64,000 nt of DNA, from the NCBI GenBank assembly GCA_030530775.1, contig JAUMUG010000010.1, positions 1-64,000 on the forward strand, given 5' to 3'. Of this stretch, positions 47,033 through 55,962 are shown piece by piece (position 1 is the first letter of the stretch; every line of letters starts with the position of its first letter). The stretch is from Lautropia sp. GTDB lineage: Bacteria; Pseudomonadota; Gammaproteobacteria; Burkholderiales; Burkholderiaceae_E. A model generated the notes under the pieces. It did not search any database. It saw only the letters and a program-made list of their open reading frames with translations, and was not told where the DNA came from. A program made the translations under genes and the position numbers.

Positions 47033-48202
47033 ATGAAAATTCACGAGTACCAAGGTAAAGAAATCCTGAAGCGCTATGGTGTGCCGGTGCCACGGGGCAT
47101 CCCCTGCTTCAATGTCGAAGAAGCCGTCAAGGCAGCCGAGCAACTCGGTGGTCCGGTCTGGGTCGTCAAGGCGCAGATTCATGCGGGTGGCCGCGGCAAG
47201 GGTGGAGGCGTGCAGCTGGCACGTTCACTGGCCGAAGTCCGTCAGCACGCCGACGCCATTCTTGGCATGCAGTTGGTGACCCACCAGACTGGACCGGAGG
47301 GACAGAAAGTCCGCCGGTTGCTGATCGAAGAAGGCGCTGACATCAAAAAAGAACTCTATGTCGGTATCGTCATCGACCGCCAGTCGCAACAGATTTGCGT
47401 GATGGCGTCGAGCGAAGGCGGAATGGACATCGAGGAAGTGGCGGCCAGCACGCCCGAAAAGATTCACAAGGTCTTCTGTGACGTGGCCAGTGGCCTGACC
47501 GATGCCGAAGCCGATGATCTGTCGACCAAAATCGGTATTCCGGCCGCGAGCCTGCCCAAGGCACGGGCGGCGCTGCAGGGGCTGTACAAGGCGTTCTACG
47601 AAACCGACGCCTCGCTGGCCGAGATCAACCCACTGATCCTGACTGGCAGTGGCGACGTGATCGCCCTGGATGCCAAGCTGAACTTCGACGCCAATGCGCT
47701 GTTCCGCCACCCCGAGCTGGTCGAGATGCGCGATCTGGACGAAGAGGACCCGGCCGAAATCGAAGCCTCCAAGTTCGATCTGGCCTATATCCAGCTCAAC
47801 GGCAACATCGGCTGCCTGGTCAACGGTGCCGGTCTGGCCATGGCCACCATGGACACCATCAAGCTGTTCGGCGGAGAGCCGGCCAACTTCCTGGACGTGG
47901 GTGGCGGTGCCACCACCGAGAAAGTGACCGAAGCCTTCAAGTTGATGCTGAAGAACAAGGGCGTCGAGGCCATTCTGGTCAACATCTTCGGAGGCATCAT
48001 GCGTTGCGACATCATTGCCGCCGGTGTGATCGCCGCCAGTAAGGCCGTCAACCTGGGCGTGCCGCTGGTGGTCCGGATGAAGGGCACCAACGAAGACCTC
48101 GGCAAGCAGATGCTGGCCGAATCCGGACTGCCGATCATCTCGGCAGACTCGATGGCCGATGCTGCACGCCTGGTGGTTGCTACGGCTGCCGGCAAGAAAT
48201 AA
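47033..48202 (+). CDS. sucC: Succinyl-CoA synthetase beta subunit
   Basis: 389 residues. ADP-forming subunit of the TCA enzyme that converts succinyl-CoA to succinate with nucleotide synthesis. [25 protein letters not shown]-grasp [24 protein letters not shown] and [15 protein letters not shown] are diagnostic. sucD follows after 30 bases. Confidence 0.98.
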   Translation: MKIHEYQGKEILKRYGVPVPRGIPCFNVEEAVKAAEQLGGPVWVVKAQIHAGGRGKGGGVQLARSLAEVRQHADAILGMQLVTHQTGPEGQKVRRLLIEEGADIKKELYVGIVIDRQSQQICVMASSEGGMDIEEVAASTPEKIHKVFCDVASGLTDAEADDLSTKIGIPAASLPKARAALQGLYKAFYETDASLAEINPLILTGSGDVIALDAKLNFDANALFRHPELVEMRDLDEEDPAEIEASKFDLAYIQLNGNIGCLVNGAGLAMATMDTIKLFGGEPANFLDVGGGATTEKVTEAFKLMLKNKGVEAILVNIFGGIMRCDIIAAGVIAASKAVNLGVPLVVRMKGTNEDLGKQMLAESGLPIISADSMADAARLVVATAAGKK

Positions 48203-48232
48203 ACAACGCCCTGAACTTCGAGGACAATCGCA

Positions 48233-49114
48233 ATGTCGATCCTAATCAACAAGGACACCAAAGTCATTACCCAGGGCATCACCGGTAAGACGGGGCAGTT
48301 TCACACCCGGATGTGCCGCGAATATGCCAACGGCAAGAACTGCTTCGTTGCCGGTGTCAATCCGAAGCGTGCCGGTGAAGATTTCGAAGGCATTCCCATC
48401 TACGCATCGGTGAAAGAGGCCAAGGCCGAAACCGGGGCCACCGTGTCGGTGGTTTATGTGCCGCCCGCAGGTGCTGCCGACGCCATTTGGGAAGCCGTGG
48501 AGGCCGACCTCGATCTGGTGGTCTGTATCACCGAAGGTATCCCGGTGCGCGATATGTTGGTCGTGCGTGACCGTATGCGCAAGGCCGGCAAGAAGACCCT
48601 GCTGCTCGGGCCGAACTGCCCGGGGCTGATCACCCCCGACGAAATCAAAATCGGCATCATGCCGGGCCACATCCATCGCAAGGGCCGTGTCGGTATCGTG
48701 TCGCGCTCCGGCACGCTGACCTATGAAGCCGTGGCCCAGGTGACGGCGTTGGGGCTGGGCCAGTCGTCGGCCGTGGGTATTGGCGGCGACCCGATCAATG
48801 GTCTGAAGCACATCGATGTGCTCAAGCTGTTCAACGACGATCCCGATACCGACGCCGTCATCATGATCGGTGAAATCGGTGGGCCGGACGAAGTCAACGC
48901 GGCACAGTGGGCCAAGGAGAACATGAAGAAGCCGGTGATCGGCTTCATCGCCGGTGTCACCGCGCCTCCGGGCAAGCGGATGGGGCACGCCGGGGCGCTG
49001 ATCTCCGGCGGTGCCGATACCGCCGAGGCCAAGTTGGAAGTGATGGAAGCCTGTGGTATCCGCACCACCAAAGATCCTTCCGAAATGGGCCGTCTGCTGA
49101 AGACCGTGCTCTGA
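48233..49114 (+). CDS. sucD: Succinyl-CoA synthetase alpha subunit
   Basis: 293 residues, CoA-binding subunit. VITQGITGKTGQFH, GPNCPGLITPDEIKIGIMPG, and the phospho-histidine segment GKRMGHAGALISGG are present. Forms the alpha-beta enzyme with SucC. A 9-bp stem follows the gene. Confidence 0.98.
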   Translation: MSILINKDTKVITQGITGKTGQFHTRMCREYANGKNCFVAGVNPKRAGEDFEGIPIYASVKEAKAETGATVSVVYVPPAGAADAIWEAVEADLDLVVCITEGIPVRDMLVVRDRMRKAGKKTLLLGPNCPGLITPDEIKIGIMPGHIHRKGRVGIVSRSGTLTYEAVAQVTALGLGQSSAVGIGGDPINGLKHIDVLKLFNDDPDTDAVIMIGEIGGPDEVNAAQWAKENMKKPVIGFIAGVTAPPGKRMGHAGALISGGADTAEAKLEVMEACGIRTTKDPSEMGRLLKTVL

Positions 49115-49127
49115 TATCGGCCAGGAA

Positions 49128-49156
49128 CCAGGCGCCCGCGGTGGTCAGGCGCCTGG
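49128..49156 (+). terminator. Hairpin after sucD
   Basis: Perfect 9-bp stem CCAGGCGCC/GGCGCCTGG with an 11-base loop, 14 bases past the sucD stop. It has only CTTC after it rather than a T-run, so it is a weak or protective 3' structure. Confidence 0.55.
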
Positions 49157-49369
49157 CTTCAGGTAGTGAACTCGATCCGGGGGGCCGATCAGCCCGGGTC
49201 GGAACTCACCGTTCGCCGCCCCGGAGTGGCCGCCGGTAGATCGGGGCTTAGCTTTGTGGGGGTTTGTCCTTACAGTCCCTGATATTCAGGTGGGCATGGT
49301 TCGCACCGGGTAAGCGTCTCGTATCGCGTGGCTCCCGTATCGCGTCGGCCTGCTGATCAGGGGAAACGG

Positions 49370-50623
49370 ATGAGCCGTGATCATCAGGATGCGGGCCGGG
49401 CGATCTATGGGCAGCTCACGCTGTCGGCGGCCAGCTGTCCGTTGCAGACTTATTGGTTGACCAATGCCAGGACCACCATCGGACGGCGGGCCAGCAGTAT
49501 GCTGGTGCTGGACGATTTGACGGTTTCGGGCGAGCATGCGCTGTTGATCGTCGGCCAAACCGAAGTGATCATCCAAGATCTGGGCAGCCGCAATGGTACC
49601 TTGGTCAATGGTTCACCGGTGGCGCGGGCCTTTCTGAATGACGGCGATTGCATCGACATCGGCGTCTATCGGCTGGTCTTTCAGCGACTTCCTTCGCTGG
49701 ATGGCGTCGTGTCTCCGTTTCTGGGGGCCTCGATCGGTACGCCCGGTGATGGCCGTGGGCCATTGCCCAATGGGCTGACCGTCGAGGGCCATTTTCCCGC
49801 TGCCCACAAGGACCGGGGTATTGCCTCTCACCCATCGTCGGTCGGTGGCCAGGCTGCCGATGGCCCGGCTGCTCAGGAAAGGGGGCATGGTCGGGATCCG
49901 TCCTCCGGTCCGGACTCCACCTCGGATGGTGGCGTGCCCTTTGGCCAGAATCTTTCCAGCGCTCAGATCGGGACGCCGTCCACAGGCGCTTGCCGTCTGC
50001 CGCTCGAACCGCCACAGCAGGATCTGGGTGGTATGTCGCGTGCTGCGGGCTTCAAACCCTTGCCCGCCATGCCGCCTTTGCCGGGGTCGCCGGCGGAGCA
50101 GCACGGCCTGGCACGCGAAGGCAGCGAGGCACCGTCCATTCCTGGCTTTCCGCGGCTGATCGATGGCAGCCGGGAGGTGATGGGCTTCGTGCCGGGGTTC
50201 GGTCGAGTACCCCGCCTGCCGGCTGCGCCGCTGCCGGCCTCCCGGGTCCATCCGATACCCCGTCAGCGTCCACCGCTGCAGGTGCCCGAGAACTACCGGG
50301 GTGTCTCGCTGCGTTTTCTGGGTGGGCATGATGCCGGCCGGCTGCTACTGATCGATCGGCCGATCGTCAGTATCCGCAATGGTTGCGGGCAGGTGGCGGT
50401 CGTCAGCTGCCGGCCCACCGGTTTCTATCTGACCCATGTCGAGGGGCAGGCCTATCCGCTGGTCAATGGCGAATCGATCGGTCTGGCGGCTCATCCCTTG
50501 CGCCATCATGATCTGATCGAGCTGAGTGGCACCATCATCCAGTTCTGTCAGACCCAGCACGATCCGGGTCCCGCGGACTCATCGGGGCCGCAGGCCGATC
50601 CACCGGGTGGCCCGCACCGATGA
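49370..50623 (+). CDS. FHA-domain protein with two FHA-like domains
   Basis: 417 residues from the ATG at 49370. The N-terminal FHA domain (about 15-110: TIGRRASSMLVLDDLTVSGEHALLIV, DLGSRNGTLVNGSPV) has the Arg, Ser-x-x-His and Asn residues that bind phosphothreonine. A proline/glycine-rich disordered linker (about 125-310) leads to a second, divergent FHA-like domain (FLGGHDAGRLLLIDRPIVSIRN...YPLVNGESIG). No kinase is adjacent. It overlaps the adenylate cyclase gene as ATGA, so it probably modulates that enzyme; its phospho-partner is unknown. Confidence 0.85.
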   Translation: MSRDHQDAGRAIYGQLTLSAASCPLQTYWLTNARTTIGRRASSMLVLDDLTVSGEHALLIVGQTEVIIQDLGSRNGTLVNGSPVARAFLNDGDCIDIGVYRLVFQRLPSLDGVVSPFLGASIGTPGDGRGPLPNGLTVEGHFPAAHKDRGIASHPSSVGGQAADGPAAQERGHGRDPSSGPDSTSDGGVPFGQNLSSAQIGTPSTGACRLPLEPPQQDLGGMSRAAGFKPLPAMPPLPGSPAEQHGLAREGSEAPSIPGFPRLIDGSREVMGFVPGFGRVPRLPAAPLPASRVHPIPRQRPPLQVPENYRGVSLRFLGGHDAGRLLLIDRPIVSIRNGCGQVAVVSCRPTGFYLTHVEGQAYPLVNGESIGLAAHPLRHHDLIELSGTIIQFCQTQHDPGPADSSGPQADPPGGPHR

Positions 50624-52554
50624 CGCGCTTGTTGCAGTCCGTCCATGCCCTGCTGCGTTCCTTCCGTCTGTGGGCAACGCTGGGTGGGCTGTGTACGGTC
50701 GTGCTGGCTTGTGCGGCGCTGCTCGGCTATCTGACGATACCGGTGGTCCAGACCTTCGACCGTCTGCATCAGGATCATAGACTGCGCTGGATGCCTGTCG
50801 TACCAGAATCCAGTGTGCTGATCGTCGACATCGACGAAAAAAGCCTGCAAGAGCAGGGGCGCTGGACCTGGCCACGTAAGACATTGGCCAGACTGGTGGA
50901 TCACATCGTCGATGACGGGGGCGCCCGGGTGCTGGGCTTCGACATCGTGTTTGCCGAACTGTCACCGGGCGACGACCAGGAACTGGTCGAGGCCATCCGG
51001 GACAAACCGGTCGTGCTGGGCTATTACTTCACCCGTCAGGCTGGTGCGCGGCAGATCGGCGCACTGCCCCGACCGATCTTTCAGGCAGATCTGTTCGAAG
51101 ACCGGGTGCTGCCCGATTGGGATGGCTTTGGAACCAACATCGAGCAGATCGGCAAAGTGGCCCAGGGCAGCGGTTTTTTCAACGCCCGGATCGATGATGA
51201 TGGCGTGGTGCGTTCGGTACCGGTACTGACCCCATTTGATGGCCAGATGTATGAATCGTTGGCGTTGGCGATACTGCGCGCCTACGAGGGCAACCCGCCG
51301 ATCAGCCTGCGGGAACAGGATTTGAGCCTCTCCGAACGGACCCGCCTGATTCTTGACGAGAGCCTGGGCGTGCGTGTGCCCTTTGCCGGTGCAGCCGGCC
51401 CGGGCGCCGGACGCTTCGAATACATTCCGGCTACCGATGTGCTCGAAGGCCGGGTCGATCCGCAGCGCTTCCGCGACCGGATCGTGTTGGTGGGGGCGTC
51501 GGCTCCGGGCATCGGTGACCGGCATGCCACTCCGGTCAACCGCAGCACGCCAGGGGTCGAAGTCCATGCCACTCTGATCGCCAGTGCACTGGCCGGCGGC
51601 ATGCCGGTCGTACCCTGGCATGCTGGCTACACCATCGCCGTGCTCACCATCATACTGGGCGGCATGGCCGCCTTGTGGATGCCACGCCTGGGGGCGCCTG
51701 GTATTCTGCTGCTGATGTCCGTGCTGCTGGCCATTCTCTATGGCAGCAATGCGTGGATGTTCGGCGGACTGGGCTGGATCATGCCCTTGGCGGCACCGAT
51801 GCTGGCGCTGGTGCTGATCGCCGTTCTCAATCTGGCGGTCGGGCATTTCATCGAAGGCAAGGCACGTCGGGCCGTGATCCAGCTGTTCGGGCAATATGTT
51901 TCGCCCAAACTGGTGCAGCGCATGGCCCGCCAGCCCGAGGCCTATCCGATCGAGAGCCAGAACAAGCGTTTGACCATTCTGTTTGCCGATATTCGTGGCT
52001 TCACCCGGATGGCGGAATCGATGGATCCGCAGGTGCTACGCGAATATCTCAACATGTTCCTGACGCGGATGACCGAAGTGATCCACCAGCACCAGGGCAC
52101 CGTCGACAAGTACATGGGCGATGCCATCATGGCTTTCTGGGGGGCACCGGTCGAAGATGCCGAGCAGGAAGACCATGCCGTCGTGGCAGCCATCGCCATG
52201 CAGGATGCCGTGGCCGAGCTGAATCAGGTGTTTGCCCAGCGAGGTTGGCCGGCACTGATGATCGGCATCGGTATCAATTCCGGTACCGCCCGGGTCGGTG
52301 ACATGGGCTCGCAGTTGCGTCGCACTTACACCGCCATTGGCGATGCCGTGAACCTGGCGGCCCGGTTGGAGGCGCTGACCAAGCGCTTCGGCCTACCGGT
52401 GCTGCTCGGGGAAACCACCGCGCGGCAGGTGCAGCTGGTGGAGCTGGAACCGTTGGGCGAAGCAGACGTGCCGGGCAGAAGCGAGCGCGTTCGTGTATTT
52501 TGTCCGAAACGCTATGTCAAGCCCACGGCGCAGGAGGGCGCAGCGGTGCTTTAA
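50620..52554 (+). CDS. CHASE2-domain class III adenylate cyclase
   Basis: 644 residues. N-terminal membrane segment (about 15-40), a periplasmic CHASE2 sensor (about 45-330: LIVDIDEKSLQEQGRWTWPRKTLARLVD, RDRIVLVGASAPGIGDRHATPV), three closely spaced membrane helices (about 335-425) and a cytoplasmic cyclase domain (about 445-620). The metal aspartates are in ILFADIRGFTRMAE and DKYMGDAIMAFWG; GIGINSGTARVGDMG and YTAIGDAVNLAARLE complete the signature. It should make cAMP in response to a periplasmic signal. Coupled to the FHA gene and followed 8 bases later by a phosphodiesterase-like gene. Confidence 0.92.
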   Translation: MTRLLQSVHALLRSFRLWATLGGLCTVVLACAALLGYLTIPVVQTFDRLHQDHRLRWMPVVPESSVLIVDIDEKSLQEQGRWTWPRKTLARLVDHIVDDGGARVLGFDIVFAELSPGDDQELVEAIRDKPVVLGYYFTRQAGARQIGALPRPIFQADLFEDRVLPDWDGFGTNIEQIGKVAQGSGFFNARIDDDGVVRSVPVLTPFDGQMYESLALAILRAYEGNPPISLREQDLSLSERTRLILDESLGVRVPFAGAAGPGAGRFEYIPATDVLEGRVDPQRFRDRIVLVGASAPGIGDRHATPVNRSTPGVEVHATLIASALAGGMPVVPWHAGYTIAVLTIILGGMAALWMPRLGAPGILLLMSVLLAILYGSNAWMFGGLGWIMPLAAPMLALVLIAVLNLAVGHFIEGKARRAVIQLFGQYVSPKLVQRMARQPEAYPIESQNKRLTILFADIRGFTRMAESMDPQVLREYLNMFLTRMTEVIHQHQGTVDKYMGDAIMAFWGAPVEDAEQEDHAVVAAIAMQDAVAELNQVFAQRGWPALMIGIGINSGTARVGDMGSQLRRTYTAIGDAVNLAARLEALTKRFGLPVLLGETTARQVQLVELEPLGEADVPGRSERVRVFCPKRYVKPTAQEGAAVL

Positions 52555-52561
52555 TTGGGTC

Positions 52562-53362
52562 ATGCGTTTCCAGATCCTCGGCTGCAGCGGCGGACTTGGT
52601 GGTTCGCCGGCTCGTCCGGCGGACCAGAGCAGACGACCGTTTCGCACGTCATCCTTCTTGCTCGATCACGACATCCTGATCGATGCCGGCACTGGCGTCG
52701 AGGATCTGTCGGTGGATGAGCTCAAGCATATCGATCATGTCTTTCTCTCGCACTCCCATCTGGATCACATCTGCGCCTTGCCGCTGATGATCGATACGGT
52801 GGGCAGCATCCGTGACAAACCGCTGACCGTCCATGCATTGCCCGAAACCATCCATGCGCTGAAGGAACATATCTTCAATTGGGTGATCTGGCCCGATTTC
52901 ACCGAAATTCCCCATTACGACCGGCCATGGATGGTGTTCAGCCCGTTGCAGGTCGGAACGCCGGTCGTGCTGGGTGGACGCACCATCACCCCGATCGGCG
53001 CCAATCACACCGTGCCGGCGCTGGGTTTCCACCTGGCCTGCCGACAGGGCAGTTTGGTCTATTCGGGTGATACCTTGCCCAACGAAAGCTTCTGGCGCAC
53101 CGTGAACGCCATCACCGATCTGCGCTATCTGATCATCGAAACCGCCTTTGCCAACAAAGAGCGTGATCTGGCGGTGATGGCCAAGCACCTGCACCCGATC
53201 CAGCTGGCCGAGGAACTGAACAGCCTGCGGGCCGAGCCCGAGATTCTGATCACCCACCTGAAGCCGTCGGACCGAGACCAGATCGAACGTGAAATCGAAG
53301 CCTGGGCCGGTCGCTTTCAGCCGCGTATCCTGCAGACAGGTGATGTGCTCACGATCGGATGA
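52562..53362 (+). CDS. Metallo-beta-lactamase-fold protein, class II cyclic-nucleotide phosphodiesterase-like
   Basis: 266 residues from the ATG at 52562 (MRFQILGCSGG). The metal motif FLSHSHLDHI has H64, H66, D68 and H69; further ligands are in GANHT, YSGDT and LITHLKPSD. The HxHLDH spelling and the GCSGGLGG start resemble class II 3',5'-cyclic nucleotide phosphodiesterases. Directly following an adenylate cyclase, it is a good candidate for cAMP breakdown; other MBL substrates remain possible. Confidence 0.85.
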   Translation: MRFQILGCSGGLGGSPARPADQSRRPFRTSSFLLDHDILIDAGTGVEDLSVDELKHIDHVFLSHSHLDHICALPLMIDTVGSIRDKPLTVHALPETIHALKEHIFNWVIWPDFTEIPHYDRPWMVFSPLQVGTPVVLGGRTITPIGANHTVPALGFHLACRQGSLVYSGDTLPNESFWRTVNAITDLRYLIIETAFANKERDLAVMAKHLHPIQLAEELNSLRAEPEILITHLKPSDRDQIEREIEAWAGRFQPRILQTGDVLTIG

Positions 53363-53651
53363 TCGGCAGGCTTGCCATCGGGAGGAGGGCTGGCACATGA
53401 TCTGGCCGCACCGCCTTCAGAACCGTGTGATGGCGAGATGTCATGCATGGCCAGGACGGAGTGCTCTGGCAGGTGCTGCAATACGGTTGCGATGATGATC
53501 ATCTGTGCGAGCGAGCGCTCATGCACCGGATCGGTACCCGAAAATGGTGACGGCCCCCTCTCGAGGCGCTGGGGATCAGCAGGATCATCAGCGCCATGGC
53601 AATGATCGGGGGCTGCGTCTGCCTTACCCGGGAGGTCGAGATCTTCCTTTC

Positions 53652-54311
53652 TCAGGGGGCCGAGACTTGCTCACAGGCACGCAGCAGCGCGCGGGCGGCC
53701 TGGCCCGGATCGGGCTGATTGAAGAGTGCACCGATGACGGCCGCCGCGTCGGCCCCGGCGGCCAGTACCGAAGCGATATTGCCGGTATCGATGCCGCCGA
53801 TACCGACGATCGGCCGACCCAACTGCAGCGCGCGGGCCTGAGCCAGCACGTCCAGTGAGGCCCCGGGGGCCTGTGGCTTGGTGCCGGAAGCAAACAGCGC
53901 GCCGAAGGCCAGATAGTCGGCCAGCGGTGCAAGTTGCTGCGCTCGTTCCAGACTGGCGTAGCACGACACCCCGATCAGCACGTGATCGCCCAGCGCGGCC
54001 CGGGCTTCATGCAACTCGCCGTCATCCTTGCCGATATGCACCGCCCCGATCTGCAGTTGCCGGGCCAGCTGCCAATCGTCGTTGAGGATCAACAGCGCTT
54101 GATGTCTCCGGCAGAGCGCCTGTAACGCGGGCAGTTGCTGCAGCTTCAGTGCCTCCGGGGCGAGTTTGTTGCGGTACTGCAGCACACGCACGCCGGCGGC
54201 GAGCACCGCATCGGCCTTGCGCAACAACGATCCGGTATCCAGGTCATCGGCGGTGATGGCATAGACGCCACGGATCAGCTCGGCAGCAGGGTGGGGCAAG
54301 GGGGCGGACAT
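53652..54311 (-). CDS. thiE: Thiamine-phosphate synthase
   Basis: 219 residues. Joins HMP diphosphate and thiazole phosphate into thiamine monophosphate, the substrate of ThiL. GVYAITADD, GVRVLQYRNK, LILNDDWQLARQL, VHIGKDDG, GVSCYASLERAQQ, FGALFASGTKP and VGIGGIDTGNI are characteristic. A lone gene opposite its neighbours. Confidence 0.95.
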   Translation of the reverse strand: MSAPLPHPAAELIRGVYAITADDLDTGSLLRKADAVLAAGVRVLQYRNKLAPEALKLQQLPALQALCRRHQALLILNDDWQLARQLQIGAVHIGKDDGELHEARAALGDHVLIGVSCYASLERAQQLAPLADYLAFGALFASGTKPQAPGASLDVLAQARALQLGRPIVGIGGIDTGNIASVLAAGADAAAVIGALFNQPDPGQAARALLRACEQVSAP

Positions 54312-54595
54312 GGGAGCAGCGGGGACAGCGGGTGACGTTGGTGAAATTGGTGGGGCGACTGTATACGGTCAGGACGCCCGGACCAGTATAACCAGCCGAA
54401 TCCCGCCGTGGCGCGTGTCGACCCGTACTGGGCGGCTGTGCATCAGAGCACGCGGACACTAACCACTGGTCCGGCTCTGCTGCAGGCTCGTCGGACACGA
54501 AGGGCCAGCTCGCATGACTTTCCTTTTAATACGTCGGAGGTGATTGGAATTCACCGCTATCCAGGACTTGACGTGTCTGATCTAGAGGGCAGGAA

Positions 54596-55030
54596 ATGAG
54601 CGGCAGCAACAGCATCGCCGGGCTGACGGTAATGGTCATCGACGACAGCAACACGATTCGTCGTAGTGCCGAGATATTCTTGAAACAGGCAGGCTGTGTC
54701 GTCGTGCTCGCCGAGAACGGTTTTGACGCTCTTGCCAAGCTGTCCGACCACGGTCCGGACATCGTTTTCTGCGATGTGCTGATGCCACGTCTGGATGGCT
54801 ATCAGACCTGTGCGCTGATCAAGAAGAGCCCGCGTTTCAAGGCGACACCCGTCATCATGCTGTCGAGTAAGGATGGGTTGTTCGACCGTGCCCGGGGTCG
54901 TCTCGTGGGCTCCGAAGAATATCTGACCAAGCCCTTTACCAAGGACAGCCTGCTCAAATGCGTACAGGCGCACAGCCGTCGTCAGACCTCCGCCGCCAAC
55001 GACGTGGCGCCGGTCGGTATGGCGGGTTGA
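54596..55030 (+). CDS. pilG: Single-domain response regulator PilG
   Basis: 144 residues. Receiver domain with VMVIDDSN (13-20), phospho-acceptor in DIVFCDVLMPRLDGYQ and the conserved lysine in YLTKPFTKD. In Pseudomonas PilG drives type IV pilus extension and, through FimV, adenylate cyclase CyaB. The gene order G-H-I-J confirms identity. GGGCAGGAA precedes the ATG. Confidence 0.93.
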   Translation: MSGSNSIAGLTVMVIDDSNTIRRSAEIFLKQAGCVVVLAENGFDALAKLSDHGPDIVFCDVLMPRLDGYQTCALIKKSPRFKATPVIMLSSKDGLFDRARGRLVGSEEYLTKPFTKDSLLKCVQAHSRRQTSAANDVAPVGMAG

Positions 55031-55052
55031 GTGATCGTCACGGGAGTCAAGC

Positions 55053-55436
55053 ATGAATGCTCAACCTGCGCGCAAGATTCTGATCGTCGATGATTCGGCG
55101 ACCGAGCGTTTTTTCATGTCCTCTCTGCTGAGCAAGCAGGGCTACGAAGTCATCACGGCCGAGAACGGCGATGAAGCCATCGAGAAGGTGCAGAGTGAAA
55201 GACCTGCAGTAGTGATCATGGATGTGGTGATGCCGGGCAAGAGCGGCTTTCAGGCCACCCGCGCCATTGCGCGTGATCCGGCCATGAAGGATGTCCATGT
55301 GATTCTGTGTACCAGCAAGAATGCGGAAAGCGACCGGATCTGGGGACTTCGTCAGGGAGCGAAGGACTACCTGGTCAAACCGGTCGATCCGGAAGTTCTG
55401 CTGGCCAAGATTTCCAGTCTGGCCTGGGAGCATTGA
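55053..55436 (+). CDS. pilH: Single-domain response regulator PilH
   Basis: 127 residues. CheY-like receiver with ILIVDDSATERFF, the acceptor aspartate in VVIMDVVMPGKSGFQ and YLVKPVDPE. PilH opposes PilG, promoting retraction or acting as a phosphate sink. 22 bases downstream of pilG and directly followed by pilI. Confidence 0.93.
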   Translation: MNAQPARKILIVDDSATERFFMSSLLSKQGYEVITAENGDEAIEKVQSERPAVVIMDVVMPGKSGFQATRAIARDPAMKDVHVILCTSKNAESDRIWGLRQGAKDYLVKPVDPEVLLAKISSLAWEH

Positions 55437-55437
55437 A

Positions 55438-55953
55438 ATGGAGACCACGGATCTGCTGCAACCGGAAACCCATGCTGCATCCGCTGCTGGGAACAGGGCG
55501 GCCGAGTCGGCCAGTGCCACGCACCTGGCGCTGATGATCGGCAACAGCCGCTACCTGGTCGATCTGGCCGAAGCGGGTGAAATCGTGCCGATGCCGCCGA
55601 CCATTTTGCAGGTTCCGTTGACCTTCGACTGGTTCGTGGGCGTGGTGAACGTGCGGGGTTCACTGTTCACCGTGGTCGATCTGTCGCGCTTCATGGGAGG
55701 CGGTGGCACGCCCATCACGAAGGAGTCCCGTCTAGTGACCGTTTCGCCGGCGCTGCAGTTCAATACCACGCTGGTCGTCTCGCGGATGATGGGGCTCAGA
55801 AACAGTGCATCGATGAAGCCCGTCGATGGCAAGCCGGCTGATGACATGCCCTGGCTAGGGCAGTGTTTCGAGGATCGGGAGGGGCACGTCTGGTGTCGCC
55901 TGAGTCTGTCGAAACTGGTGGCCTCATCAGCGTTTTTGATGGTTGGACGTTGA
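55438..55953 (+). CDS. pilI: CheW-like adaptor PilI
   Basis: 171 residues from the ATG at 55438, one base after the pilH stop. The CheW fold is at about 30-165 (LALMIGNSRYLVDLAEAGEIVPMPP, WFVGVVNVRGSLFTVVDLSRFMGG). It couples the receptor PilJ to the kinase ChpA. A 25-residue polar head precedes the domain. Confidence 0.92.
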   Translation: METTDLLQPETHAASAAGNRAAESASATHLALMIGNSRYLVDLAEAGEIVPMPPTILQVPLTFDWFVGVVNVRGSLFTVVDLSRFMGGGGTPITKESRLVTVSPALQFNTTLVVSRMMGLRNSASMKPVDGKPADDMPWLGQCFEDREGHVWCRLSLSKLVASSAFLMVGR

Positions 55954-55962
55954 GGAGGGGGC

